From the NCBI RefSeq assembly GCF_006542665.1, contig NZ_AP019735.1, positions 3,162,001 to 3,226,000 of the forward strand: a stretch of DNA of 64,000 bases. Reading direction: 5' to 3'. Positions 1 to 9,633 of the stretch are shown here, one piece after another. The DNA comes from Alistipes communis (GTDB lineage Bacteria; Bacteroidota; Bacteroidia; Bacteroidales; Rikenellaceae). How positions within the stretch are numbered: position 1 is the stretch's first letter; every line of letters starts with the position of its first letter. The notes below the pieces were generated by a model. The model worked only from the letters and a program-made list of their open reading frames with translations, searched no databases and was not told where the DNA came from. The position numbers were made by a program, and so were the translations under genes.

Positions 1-2378
1 CCCTGAAAATCGGCAGACAGTTCGATCCCTTTGTAACCGACATGGAACCCGAAGCCGAAATAGAAACGGGGAACACTCGATCCGTGCATCCGGACCATAT
101 CCAGATCGTCGATCCGGTTGTCGCCGTTCTGGTCGCGGTATTTGAAATCGCCGGGACGCACCGTCGAGAACGTCTGTACGGGACTTTCGTTGATCTCCAT
201 CTGGCTCTGGAAAATGCCGACGACCTCCAGTCCGTAACTTTGTCCCACCCGGTTGCCCCGGTGGTAGAGATAATCATAGGGCTGATACTCCTGACCGTCA
301 GCGATCACCTCGCTGTCCAGATAGGAGGCGTTGGCGTAAACTCCGTAGGAGAAATCCTTGCGGCGGTCGTTCCAGGCAATCGAGGCGTCGAATCCCCGGT
401 ACTCATGCTCGCCGGCCGGTTGCAGCCCAACGCCGATGCCGATGATACCCGACACGGTGGCCCCGGAAGAGATCAGGATATGGCTGCGCCGCTCGAAAAA
501 TCCCTCGACGGAAGCCGTGAAACGATTACCGAACGAACGCAGATCGAGCCCCACGGTTACCCGGCGGGACTCCTCGGGGACAAGCCCTTCAGCCGCGAGA
601 TTCCCTTCAGCCAAACCGGAATAGGCCGCGACGTTGTTGGAAAAATAGTAACCGTGCGCATTCGTATTCCCGAACGACTGACGCCACAGTTCGTGCGACA
701 GATTCCCGTCCCACCCCGAAATGCCGTAAGAAGCGGATAATTTGAGCAGATCGAGCTGCTTCGCGTTTCGCAGGAAGGGTTCTTCGGAAAGGACCCAGGC
801 GGCGTTTACCGCTGGATAAAAGTGGAATGCATCGCCCTCGGGCAGATAGGCCGAACCCGAATAATTGCCGACGATATTCACCGTATAGCGATTGTCGAAC
901 GTGTAGCCGACTGTGGCGAGAGCCGATTGCCGACGAACCGAGTTATTCCGACCGTTGGCCGTGTAGGCCTGCTGGTCGTAAATCAAGGCCGCCTGCACAT
1001 GATGTCGGCTCCAACAACGGTCATAACCGATTTTAGCCTGCAAATCGGACCGCATGTATAACGAGTAGAAACTCTGACTGTGGCCGACAACTTCCGAATC
1101 CTTGCCGTAAACGGCCGGATGGGTGATCAGCGTTCCGTCCGTAGAAACGGAGGCCTGCGCATCCTTATAACGATAAGTCTTCGTCGCCTGATCGAACATG
1201 GAGCCGACATTGTCGAAAGCCACCGACACCTCTGCCGAGAGGCCGGGAGTCAGCGCATCAAGATTCTGTCGTAACGACAAATCCCCCAAAAGCATTCCGA
1301 TGGTCTGCCGGTAATTGCCGCTGTCCATCAACAAAGCTACCGGATTATTGGCCCCGTAAATACTCGTACCGCCGTAAAGGCCGTCGTCATCGTATCGTAT
1401 GGGAAAAGCAGCCGAAGGCGTGTTATAAAGGATGTTGTAAATATCTCCGTAATTGGCACGGTTTGTCTCAGCGATCTTGCCCATCACGTTCAGCCGCATC
1501 CGCGTCGAACGGGTTATGTCCACATCGATGTTGGCCCGAATGTTCAAGCGAACATCCGTCGGATCGGTTTTGTACCGGGATTCGTTTTCATTGCTGCGAA
1601 AAAAGCCCCGGTCGTGCATATAATCCACGGCCGTATAATAACGAAACTTGCGCGACCCTCCATCGAATGTAAGATTGAGGCGATGATTCGACGCTGTGGT
1701 GTTGTAGACTTCATTCCACCAATCAACATTCGGATAATACGACGGATATTTTCCGCTGCGGAACGCATTCAGTTCGTGGGCATTGTAACGAAGCGAAAGG
1801 CCGTCATTCGTAAGCGCCTCGTTGAGCGAACGGGCATAGGTAAAGGCATCGGCAAATTCCGGTGCGCGAAATTGCGTGCTGACGCCGTACTGATAGCCGA
1901 CACCCACTTTCAGCTTGCCGGGCGTTCCCCGCCGCGTGGAGACCATCACGACCCCGTTCGCACCGCGCACACCGTAGAGTGCAACCGCTGCGGCGTCCTT
2001 CAGCACGACGACCGATTCGATCTCCTGTACCGTAAGATTCTTAAGATCCCGCGGGAAACCATCGACAAGTACCAGCGGAGCCTGTCCGTGAATCGACAGC
2101 GAAGCGATGTTATCGGCCGTCGTGCCGACTCCCTGATAAACATTCAGTCCGGCGATTCGTCCGTAAAGGGCTTTGGCCGCATCAATCTGCGGCGCATTGT
2201 CCAGCACTTCGCGGCCCACTCCCGCCTGTGTCCAGGCGCTCCGATCCCGGTCGACACCGATCCCGTAGCCGAGACTTATGGTATCGGGAGCACCTGCGAC
2301 CGGAAAACCTTCGTTCTGCCGGGCGGAGGCAGATAACAGACACCCCGCAAACAGCAATATTATAATGGTATTTTTCAT
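1..2378 (-). CDS. SusC-like TonB-dependent receptor lacking the N-terminal extension (3' end outside window)
   Basis: Outer-membrane TonB-dependent transporter of the SusC/RagA class. The first 792 codons are in the window. A signal peptide (MKNTIIILLFAGCLLSASA) is followed within about 25 residues by a plug domain, with the characteristic LVDGFPRDL and VLKDAAAVALYGVRGANGV motifs near residues 105-140. Barrel-type sequence continues to the window edge. Unlike the upstream SusC at 4,187-7,657 it has neither an STN domain nor a carboxypeptidase-like domain before the plug, so it should not signal to the FecR/sigma pair directly. It starts 29 nt downstream of the susD stop and is probably the last gene of the same operon. 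Two SusC proteins around one SusD is unusual. The substrate is unknown, as no glycan-degrading enzyme is in the window. Confidence 0.93.
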   Translation of the reverse strand, partial: MKNTIIILLFAGCLLSASARQNEGFPVAGAPDTISLGYGIGVDRDRSAWTQAGVGREVLDNAPQIDAAKALYGRIAGLNVYQGVGTTADNIASLSIHGQAPLVLVDGFPRDLKNLTVQEIESVVVLKDAAAVALYGVRGANGVVMVSTRRGTPGKLKVGVGYQYGVSTQFRAPEFADAFTYARSLNEALTNDGLSLRYNAHELNAFRSGKYPSYYPNVDWWNEVYNTTASNHRLNLTFDGGSRKFRYYTAVDYMHDRGFFRSNENESRYKTDPTDVRLNIRANIDVDITRSTRMRLNVMGKIAETNRANYGDIYNILYNTPSAAFPIRYDDDGLYGGTSIYGANNPVALLMDSGNYRQTIGMLLGDLSLRQNLDALTPGLSAEVSVAFDNVGSMFDQATKTYRYKDAQASVSTDGTLITHPAVYGKDSEVVGHSQSFYSLYMRSDLQAKIGYDRCWSRHHVQAALIYDQQAYTANGRNNSVRRQSALATVGYTFDNRYTVNIVGNYSGSAYLPEGDAFHFYPAVNAAWVLSEEPFLRNAKQLDLLKLSASYGISGWDGNLSHELWRQSFGNTNAHGYYFSNNVAAYSGLAEGNLAAEGLVPEESRRVTVGLDLRSFGNRFTASVEGFFERRSHILISSGATVSGIIGIGVGLQPAGEHEYRGFDASIAWNDRRKDFSYGVYANASYLDSEVIADGQEYQPYDYLYHRGNRVGQSYGLEVVGIFQSQMEINESPVQTFSTVRPGDFKYRDQNGDNRIDDLDMVRMHGSSVPRFYFGFGFHVGYKGIELSADFQ

Positions 2379-2407
2379 ATTCTGTAATTATTTAGAGACC
2401 CCACATG

Positions 2408-4174
2408 CTACCAGCCCGGATTCTGGGTCATGCCATATCCCTTGTTTATCTCCGTAAGAGGGACAGGTGCCAGATACCATTTGGTATCCCAGGTGTTTCT
2501 CCATGTCCGGTCATCCAACACAAAGGGTTTGAAAGAGAAAGCCGTAGGGTTTTGAGAATTGTTTCCGGTCGATGTCAGCCCATAGAGCTGTTTACGGAAA
2601 TCCGCTTCGCGGCCCCAGCGGATGAGATCGAACCAGCGAACCTCCTCGAACCCGAATTCGAGCGCCCGTTCGCGCAGCACGGCCTCCCGGAACTCGTCCT
2701 TCCCCATTTTCTCATGGAGCGCAGACAATCCGACACGTTCTCGAACTTCATTGACACAATCATAGGCCATCGTATTGGGCATGCCGACATACTCGTTGAT
2801 CGCTTCGGCATAGCTCAACAATACTTCCGACAGACGCAAATAAGGCCAATGTGCCGGTTGACCGTTGCGGTCATTGAAATCTCTCAAAATGAATTTCATC
2901 TGAAAGAATCCGCTGCTGGGGCTGACATAATTCAAATGGTTGGTATACAAAGGAGCCAATGTCCCGTCGTAATAGGTGTCACCCGGCACGACGCAGGTTT
3001 CATAAAGACGCGGGTCTCTCGTAGGTGTGCCGTCCAATGCGAAAAACGGTTGTTTCGAAGGACGCTCCCAGTCGAAATCTTCCGGGAACTCCGCGCCGTC
3101 GGCCCAAGGGAACATATTGACGTAATTGAGCGTCGGGCCGGAGCGTACGCGCTCTTTATAAAAATCCGCATGAATCGAATTGTCATATCCCCGACGGGTC
3201 GAAATAAGAATTTCCGGACTGCTGCGTTCGAAATATCCGGATCGGTATGCTTGTCGACGATCTTCAGGCTTCTCCGTTACGGGTCGGACCAATTCATATT
3301 GCCTGTTTTTATCCAACTCGTCGAAAAAAGCCTTGCCCGCTTCAACCGCCTTGCCCCAACGTTCCCGATCGTAATTCCCGTAACAGGAATATGCATCGGC
3401 TTTGGCATGGTACGGCGTCGCCGAATTGAAAGTCGGGGACGCGGCGAACAACAATACCCTTAACTTGAGAGCCATAGCCCCGGCCTTCGTCATACGGCCT
3501 GCATCCGTATCAGATGCTTTCCACTCCAAAGCTGGAGCCGCCTCATCGAGCAGCTGCACGATATAATCAACCGTTTCTGCGAAAGTATTGCGCGGATAAT
3601 GCATCTCTTCATTGGCCGCAACCGAATGTTTTAACAATGGCACGCCGCCCATATAACGCAACATTTCGGCATAAGCAAGCGCAATGATCATCTTCGCCTC
3701 GGCCACGCGTTCCCTGCGGGCCGAGGAGGTAATATCCGGAATCCGGTCCGCATTCTCGATATAGATCCATGCATAACGGATCGCGTTGTATTCCGGTTCC
3801 GAACCGAAGCGATAGGCTTCGCGTCCTTGAAGATCGCTCGTGCCGATATTGGAACTCAACGCACCGTTATAATAAAGGTTGACCGGACCATCACTCATAT
3901 TGTTGCGAAAACTGTAATGAAGATCCGTAATAGCTTCAAGAATATTCACCCCTAATTTGTCATAAGGACGATCTCCTGTCGGCAAACCATAAGGCAAATA
4001 AGTATACGCTTTGGTCAGGACTCGGTCTGCATTGACCGCCGAACTGAACATTTCGTCGAGTGTAGCTCCCGAACTTTCGGGATGGTCGCCGAGAAAATCA
4101 TCTCCGAAACGGATATCCGAACACGACGCTAACAACAGGCAGACTATCGCTGCCCATATGTGGATTTGTTTCAT
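2408..4174 (-). CDS. SusD/RagB family substrate-binding outer-membrane lipoprotein
   Basis: 588 aa, typical for SusD. A lipoprotein signal ends in LLLASC with the lipid-modified Cys at residue 18. The body is the alpha-helical TPR-like SusD fold: an N-terminal region with AKMIIALAYAEMLRYMGGVPL around residue 170, and a C-terminal part with PYLRLSEVLLSYAEAIN and the closing RERALEFGFEEVRWFDLIRWG block near residue 510. SusD proteins form the lid over their partner SusC barrel and bind the nutrient, usually a glycan or glycopeptide, at the cell surface. The gene lies 12 nt after the upstream SusC and 29 nt before a second SusC-like gene, so all three are probably co-transcribed. It ends in TAG. 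Confidence 0.96.
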   Translation of the reverse strand: MKQIHIWAAIVCLLLASCSDIRFGDDFLGDHPESSGATLDEMFSSAVNADRVLTKAYTYLPYGLPTGDRPYDKLGVNILEAITDLHYSFRNNMSDGPVNLYYNGALSSNIGTSDLQGREAYRFGSEPEYNAIRYAWIYIENADRIPDITSSARRERVAEAKMIIALAYAEMLRYMGGVPLLKHSVAANEEMHYPRNTFAETVDYIVQLLDEAAPALEWKASDTDAGRMTKAGAMALKLRVLLFAASPTFNSATPYHAKADAYSCYGNYDRERWGKAVEAGKAFFDELDKNRQYELVRPVTEKPEDRRQAYRSGYFERSSPEILISTRRGYDNSIHADFYKERVRSGPTLNYVNMFPWADGAEFPEDFDWERPSKQPFFALDGTPTRDPRLYETCVVPGDTYYDGTLAPLYTNHLNYVSPSSGFFQMKFILRDFNDRNGQPAHWPYLRLSEVLLSYAEAINEYVGMPNTMAYDCVNEVRERVGLSALHEKMGKDEFREAVLRERALEFGFEEVRWFDLIRWGREADFRKQLYGLTSTGNNSQNPTAFSFKPFVLDDRTWRNTWDTKWYLAPVPLTEINKGYGMTQNPGW

Positions 4175-4186
4175 AATCAGAAAGAT

Positions 4187-7100
4187 TTAAAAGGTGACAT
4201 TCAGACCGACACTATACACTTTGACCAGTGGATAAGCTCCATTATTGTTAGTCAGGGATTCCGGATCGATGAAATCAAGTGGAGTGAATGTCAACAGGTT
4301 GTATCCAGTCAACGAAATGCCCAGTTTTTTGATTCCTACCGAAGCGAGGCGTTTGCTGTTCGAGAACGTATAACCGACCGACAATGTTTTCAGACGCAGA
4401 TAGCGGGCATTGCGTAGCCAAAGCGTAGAAGCGGAAGAATTCCAAACCTCCGATTTTTCAGCAGCACGCGGTAACGTTCCGGTCTGATGCTCGGGTGTCC
4501 AGCAATCATCATAAAAATATTGGAGTAACCCGCGGCCTCCCGCATTCGTATAGGGAATACGGTACTCGATTTCCATCATCTTGTTGACGTGCGTCGCTCC
4601 CGTCCACTGCATTGAGAAGTTAAGCCCTTTCCAATTGAATCCGGCATTCAGACCGAAAACGTATTCGGGTCGGGTCGAGTAGCCGGTCACCATCGTATCG
4701 TCACTGTCCACAATCCCGTCGCCATTCAGATCGGCATACATGGCATCGCCGGGTGCAACAGCGACATAAGGCTGTGGCAAGGAAGAATCGAGAACCATGT
4801 TTCCTTTGGAATCAACCGTAAAGTCGCTATTCTGATACAGCCTTTCGAATTTGTAAAGTCCCGTATAGCGTCCGGTCGGACCGCCGGTCTGATGCTGATA
4901 AGCGAACTGGCTCTTCACCTCGTCCATGTACAGAATCTTGTTCCGGGCGAACGACACGTTGGCATTGACGTAATAGTTGAATCCGCGCCGTGTCGTTTCC
5001 TTCCACCCCAAGGCGATTTCGTAACCGTGATTGTCCACTTCGCCGATATTCAGCGCGGGCAGACCTGCCGCAATAATGCCAGGGGTCGAGTTAGGCGACA
5101 GGAGAATGCCCGTACGGTGTTCAAAGAAATAATCGAAATTCAGGGAAAACCGATCTGAAAAAAAGTTGACATCAAGACCATAGTTTTGTTTGTCGGCTGT
5201 TTCCCATGTTACATCGGTATTGCCCAACGTACCTTCCCCGTAAGCTTCCAAACTATTCGGGTTGTTAATACCAAAGCTATAAGAGCCGTTTTGTGACCAA
5301 ACGCTCGGCATATACATAAAACGCGACCCACTCTGATCGTTACCTACACGTCCCCAGGATGCACGGAATTTGAGATAGCTGATCGCATTTTGATGACGCA
5401 TAAATCCCTCTTCGCTCAAAACCCAGCCTACTGATGCCGACGGAAAAGCTCCGTAACGTGTTTTCCCGGGCGCGAAATTCTCCGATCCGTTGTACCCGAT
5501 ATTCACATCGACGAGGTATTTGTTCCGATAGCCGTAGGTCACCCGGCCGACATACCCCACATAACTGCGCGGGATATACTGAAACGTACCGCCGCCCGCC
5601 ACAGGATAGTAGTCACGCGACTGATTGTAGAGAAACATGGCCGACACCTTGTGGTCGCCGCTCACACCGAACGAACGCGAATAATTGATTTTGGCTTCGA
5701 TATACCAGTTCCGATCACGCCCATAATCGTTTTCCGAATAATTCAGCGGTTGATCTTTGCTATAATCGGGTGCAGCCTCCGAGGCCGGAATGTAAACGAT
5801 GGTCTTATCGTAATCCGGATCAGTCTGTGGTTTGGTCGGATCTTCAAGATACGATTTATAATAAGCCCTCTGATATTCCTGCCGCCATCCATTGGCAGTA
5901 CGGCTTTTCGTTAGATTAAAACGATTGTCGTAAGCGCCTTTGATCGAAACCGACAGGCCTTTTGTCAGAAAATCAAAATTTTGTACGATCTCTGCATCAC
6001 AATTAAGCGTAGTACGGTAGATCTGCTCATACCCGTAGCCGAAAAAAGTGCTGTATCCGTCGCGCAGTTCGATCGTAGACGGAATGAACCCGTTCGGGAT
6101 CAACGTTCTTTTACCGTTGACAAAGCCCGGACTGGACATCGGCACGGCCCAAATCGTTGCATAGACCCATTCGTTGCCATCAGCGACCGTCAGCGGATTC
6201 TGACTCTTGCCCACATTGCCGCCGATGCCGATTTTCAGGGCAGTCGTCCGCGTCAGATCGAAATCCACGTTCGCCCGATAATTATAGCGGTTGTAGCTGT
6301 AATTATTGTCGTAATCGAGGTATTTCGTCTGTTTCAACACGCCGTTCTGATAGAGATAACCGAGCGAAACGAAATAACGCACGTTCTGACCGCCACCCGA
6401 AATGTTGATATTATTTTTCGTTTGCAAAAAAACACTGTTGAACATCTTATCCTTCCACCGGACGTTCGGATACATAATCGGATCGGAACCAGTACGATAA
6501 GCCTCGATGGCCTCCCGGCTGAAATACTGTGTTTTGTCAGTCACGCCGTCGTTCTGTTGTTTGATATTCCAGAAGCGGGCATACTCATAGCTGCCAGTCT
6601 GCTGGACATAGGAAAGCGGCTGCTGCACACCTGTAATCGAACTGACGGAGATTGAGGGGCGACCTTCCTGTCCGCGTTTGGTCGTGATGAGAATAACGCC
6701 GTTGGCACCACGAACACCGAAAACCGCTGTCGAGGCAGCGTCTTTCAGAATCGAGAAATTCTCTATTTCATTCGGGTCGATCTGCGAAAATTCGCGTTCC
6801 ACGCCGTCGACCAGCACCAGAGGAGCCGCATAATTGCTGTTCAACGAACCAACACCGCGGATATAGATCGTTGCGGCGTCGTTACCCGGCTGTCCGGAGG
6901 TCTGTACGGTCGCCACGCCGGGAACCGAACCGGCCAATACATTGGTAATGCTTGCAACGGGTGCCTTGACCAGTTCCTTGGTATCGACGGTCGCTAAAGC
7001 TCCGGTAATCGACGCCTTGGTCTGCGTGCCGTAGCCGATGATAACCACATCGTCGAGCCGCGCGGCATCCTCTTCCAGCGTAACATCGAGCTGCGTACGG

Positions 7101-7657
7101 GTCGAAACGGCAGACTCAACTGTCTTATAAGACAGATAAGAGAAGGTCAGAATAGCTTCGGCGCTTTTTACGTCGATGGAGTAGAGACCGTTGGCATCGG
7201 TGGCAGTTCCGTTCGTCGTTCCCTTCTCGACGACGGAGACACCGATCAATACATTGCCGCCGGCATCCCTGACCGTTCCCCGAACGGTAATCTTACGGGA
7301 AGGTGTATCGGCCGGTGACGTCTTCGCAGCCTCTTTCCGCGTATACAGGACGACCTGCCGTTCGGAAATCCCGAATTCGGTCTTCTCATCCAGGATTCGG
7401 CGAAGTATTGTTTCCAGCGAGGCGTTACGAACATCGAGGCTTATTTTCCGTTCAAGATCCATCGTCTTGTCCTTGTACAGAAAAATATAACCTTCGTCCG
7501 TTTCGATTTGGTTGAGCACCTCTTTCAGCGGTTTGTCTTTCACACGCAGGGAGATACTCGTATTCTGAGCCAGAAGAGCGCTGCCTGCCCACAAACAGAA
7601 GGACAGACAAAGCAAACATCCCTTTTTCAGAACATGGGTTCGTAGATTTTGATTCAT
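4187..7657 (-). CDS. SusC-like TonB-dependent transducer with STN domain
   Basis: 1,156 aa. In order: a signal peptide ending near ALLAQN; an STN (secretin/TonB N-terminal) domain at about residues 35-110; a carboxypeptidase-D-like regulatory domain at about 123-205 beginning with ITVRGTVRDAGG; a plug (VVIIGYGTQTK, then FSILKDAASTAVFGVRGANG) at about 205-335; and a long beta-barrel ending in aromatic VTF. STN-bearing SusC proteins are transporter-transducers: ligand binding outside is passed through the STN domain to an inner-membrane FecR anti-sigma factor, releasing an ECF sigma factor. The FecR and sigma genes sit directly upstream on the same strand, which fits. It pairs with the SusD 12 nt downstream. 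Confidence 0.96.
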   Translation of the reverse strand: MNQNLRTHVLKKGCLLCLSFCLWAGSALLAQNTSISLRVKDKPLKEVLNQIETDEGYIFLYKDKTMDLERKISLDVRNASLETILRRILDEKTEFGISERQVVLYTRKEAAKTSPADTPSRKITVRGTVRDAGGNVLIGVSVVEKGTTNGTATDANGLYSIDVKSAEAILTFSYLSYKTVESAVSTRTQLDVTLEEDAARLDDVVIIGYGTQTKASITGALATVDTKELVKAPVASITNVLAGSVPGVATVQTSGQPGNDAATIYIRGVGSLNSNYAAPLVLVDGVEREFSQIDPNEIENFSILKDAASTAVFGVRGANGVILITTKRGQEGRPSISVSSITGVQQPLSYVQQTGSYEYARFWNIKQQNDGVTDKTQYFSREAIEAYRTGSDPIMYPNVRWKDKMFNSVFLQTKNNINISGGGQNVRYFVSLGYLYQNGVLKQTKYLDYDNNYSYNRYNYRANVDFDLTRTTALKIGIGGNVGKSQNPLTVADGNEWVYATIWAVPMSSPGFVNGKRTLIPNGFIPSTIELRDGYSTFFGYGYEQIYRTTLNCDAEIVQNFDFLTKGLSVSIKGAYDNRFNLTKSRTANGWRQEYQRAYYKSYLEDPTKPQTDPDYDKTIVYIPASEAAPDYSKDQPLNYSENDYGRDRNWYIEAKINYSRSFGVSGDHKVSAMFLYNQSRDYYPVAGGGTFQYIPRSYVGYVGRVTYGYRNKYLVDVNIGYNGSENFAPGKTRYGAFPSASVGWVLSEEGFMRHQNAISYLKFRASWGRVGNDQSGSRFMYMPSVWSQNGSYSFGINNPNSLEAYGEGTLGNTDVTWETADKQNYGLDVNFFSDRFSLNFDYFFEHRTGILLSPNSTPGIIAAGLPALNIGEVDNHGYEIALGWKETTRRGFNYYVNANVSFARNKILYMDEVKSQFAYQHQTGGPTGRYTGLYKFERLYQNSDFTVDSKGNMVLDSSLPQPYVAVAPGDAMYADLNGDGIVDSDDTMVTGYSTRPEYVFGLNAGFNWKGLNFSMQWTGATHVNKMMEIEYRIPYTNAGGRGLLQYFYDDCWTPEHQTGTLPRAAEKSEVWNSSASTLWLRNARYLRLKTLSVGYTFSNSKRLASVGIKKLGISLTGYNLLTFTPLDFIDPESLTNNNGAYPLVKVYSVGLNVTF

Positions 7658-7775
7658 ACAGGTTTGATTTTCAGATATAACACTATCGGAATTCGCAAAG
7701 AACGGAACGGTTCCCGCGAATAGTTCAGGATGGTTTTCGTATCGTCATAGGCAGTAGTTTAAGTCGGTAAATATC

Positions 7776-7787
7776 ATGCGCATGTAT
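7776..7787. repeat. 12-bp motif ATGCGCATGTAT, copy 1 (see 8737)
   Basis: The 12-mer ATGCGCATGTAT overlaps the fecR stop and lies about 120 nt upstream of the STN-SusC start. An identical copy in the same orientation lies 12 nt upstream of the fecR start (8737-8748). Its core ATGCGCAT is a perfect palindrome. The position upstream of both transcription starts suggests a shared regulatory site, but function is inference. Confidence 0.4.
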
Positions 7788-8725
7788 CATTGTCGAATCG
7801 TGATGTCGATTTCCCGTTCGCCGGAGCGCATATAGGAAATGGGAGCCAACAGTTTAAGATGGTTCAAAGCGCTTTCGAGTCCGGTTCTGAGTTCCAGTTT
7901 GCCGCTGATCATAATCTCTTCCGTCAGGTGCGAATCGCAATTGATCCGAACTCCGTAAAAATGCTGCAACTGCATAAACACCTGTTCCAGAGGCGCGCTT
8001 TTGAATTGGAGGAAGCCTTCGGTCCAGGAAACAAAATTATTGGTATCCACCAAGCGTATCTGCCGTTCCCCGGTGCGGGCGTCGTAGGTGAACATCTCCT
8101 CGGGTCGAATGCGGCTGCTCTCACCCTGTTCGAGAGCGGTGACATCCACCGAACCCGACACCAGCACGACAGACTGTTTTTCATCGTAGGCATTGACGTT
8201 GAATCGGGTACCCAAAACCCGGACCTCCATGTGCGATGTCTCCACGATAAAGGGACGGTCGATGTCGCGCGCGACATCCAGATAGGCCTCGCCACAGAGT
8301 TTCACCCGGCGTTCGCCCTCGGCCCGCTCGCAGATTTCCAATTCCGATCCGGAATTGAGCCATACGACCGTACCGTCGGAAAGCACCGTTTTGGTCTGCT
8401 GACCGATCGGCGCGGAGAGCGATCGGAACTGCAAGTGCGGCGTCGGATCATCCCTGAAATTTTCGGGGAGATAAGAGATGCCTGCAACGAAAGCAACGAC
8501 TGCCGCTGCTGCAAGCCACTTCCAGTAACGGCGGAGTTCTGTCCGGCGCTTCGACATTGCAATGTCATCATCCATGAGTAGTGTGGCATCGTAGATCCGC
8601 CGCAATGCATTGAATTCATCGCGCTGCGTATCATTCCCTTCAGCCCATTTCATCACTTGGATACGTTCCTCCAAGGAGGCATCTCCCCGCAGATATTTTC
8701 CGATCAGATTAAAATTCTTTTTCAT
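7787..8725 (-). CDS. FecR-family anti-sigma factor
   Basis: 312 aa. The cytoplasmic N-terminus (about residues 1-65) carries the sigma-binding helices. One membrane segment, WLAAAAVVAFVAGISYLP, spans about 68-87. The periplasmic FecR domain (VLSDGTVVWLNSGSELE, then GEAYLDVARDIDRPFIV) spans about 100-210, and a C-terminal DUF4974-like domain follows. FecR proteins hold an ECF sigma factor inactive until a TonB-dependent transducer signals substrate. The sigma gene is 166 nt upstream and the STN-SusC 129 nt downstream, all on the minus strand. The gene ends in TGA, one of several chromosomal genes here that use TGA as a genuine stop. Confidence 0.95.
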   Translation of the reverse strand: MKKNFNLIGKYLRGDASLEERIQVMKWAEGNDTQRDEFNALRRIYDATLLMDDDIAMSKRRTELRRYWKWLAAAAVVAFVAGISYLPENFRDDPTPHLQFRSLSAPIGQQTKTVLSDGTVVWLNSGSELEICERAEGERRVKLCGEAYLDVARDIDRPFIVETSHMEVRVLGTRFNVNAYDEKQSVVLVSGSVDVTALEQGESSRIRPEEMFTYDARTGERQIRLVDTNNFVSWTEGFLQFKSAPLEQVFMQLQHFYGVRINCDSHLTEEIMISGKLELRTGLESALNHLKLLAPISYMRSGEREIDITIRQ

Positions 8726-8736
8726 AAAAATGAAAT

Positions 8737-8748
8737 ATGCGCATGTAT
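8737..8748. repeat. 12-bp motif ATGCGCATGTAT, copy 2
   Basis: Identical to 7776-7787 and placed just upstream of the fecR start codon. Candidate operator or promoter element shared by fecR and the SusC operon. Confidence 0.4.
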
Positions 8749-8891
8749 ATATTAGTTCCCCGAGAATCGGGAAACCCTAAACGAAAAATAATATTTTTCG
8801 GCCGATTGCTGAAATAAAAAGCCGGGCGACAACTGCGGCAAATGCACCGCAGACACGTTAACCCGCAAAAAACGAATGTATTGAAGGGTGG

Positions 8892-9458
8892 TTAAATCCC
8901 CAGAAAAAGATAGATGAGCGGCAGGTAGTCCTTCAGGTCGGTGCGAAGTTGTTTCAGCGCCTTGGTAACATGGTACTCCACGCTCTTTTCGCTGATGCCG
9001 AGTTCCTGAGCTATCTGCCGGTTAGACATTCCCTCGAACCGGCTGAGCATGAAAACGCGGCGGGTCTGCCTTCCCAGCGCATCCAGCGATTTGTGCAGAA
9101 TGGTTTGCACATCCTCGGCATAAAGCGCATGCGGGTCGCATGCTTCGAGCGTATTGATTCGGAACTGTATTTCCCGGGAAGCATCCGATCCGACGCTTCC
9201 GTGTATCTGATATTTCAGGCTCTCGCGCCTCAAATAGTGAAGCGCTTTGTTGCGGATGACCGAAAACAAAAACGGAAGCACGAACTCGACCTGTTCACCG
9301 GCAGCCATCTTTTCCCACAGAACGGCCATGGCTTCAGCGGCCATACATTCAGCCTGGGCAGAATCATAAGTATAAGATTTCGCAAACAAGACACACCTTT
9401 GGTAATAACGGTTGAAGTCGTCGCCCAAAAATCGTATGTCAGTTTGATTTGAACCCAC
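8892..9458 (-). CDS. ECF-type RNA polymerase sigma-70 factor
   Basis: 188 aa from the chosen GTG start. Region 2 is at about residues 20-90 (AEAMAVLWEK and FLFSVIRNKALHYLRR). Region 4 at about 125-180 contains the helix-turn-helix RRVFMLSRFEGMSNRQIAQELGISEKSVEYH, which recognises the -35 element. It belongs to the Bacteroidales ECF group linked to FecR and SusC/D and should activate the downstream uptake genes when FecR is triggered. A longer reading frame begins with a TTG at 9,482, but that TTG lies inside the -7 box of the likely promoter (9,480-9,487). GTG at 9,458, about 20 nt further in, is therefore the more credible start. Confidence 0.93.
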   Translation of the reverse strand: MGSNQTDIRFLGDDFNRYYQRCVLFAKSYTYDSAQAECMAAEAMAVLWEKMAAGEQVEFVLPFLFSVIRNKALHYLRRESLKYQIHGSVGSDASREIQFRINTLEACDPHALYAEDVQTILHKSLDALGRQTRRVFMLSRFEGMSNRQIAQELGISEKSVEYHVTKALKQLRTDLKDYLPLIYLFLGI

Positions 9459-9479
9459 GCGGCCTTTTTCTTTATAATA

Positions 9480-9512
9480 CAAAGTTAGAGAAAATATTTC
9501 GACATTCGCAAA
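9480..9512 (-). promoter_or_regulatory. Bacteroidetes-type promoter for the ECF sigma gene
   Basis: On the minus strand the sequence reads TTTG (9,512-9,509), 21 nt, then TAACTTTG (9,487-9,480). This matches the Bacteroidetes primary-sigma consensus TTTG/TAnnTTTG. It places transcription start about 20 nt ahead of the GTG start. Confidence 0.7.
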
Positions 9513-9633
9513 TCCTGATTCAATTTGAGGCTTGATAAAATGGCTATCAATTATTTATAAATGATTTGAAAATTCCACGTATGTCTTTGTGCTGTTTCCG
9601 AGACTACCTACTCCCCGTTTAGCACGTTATGCA

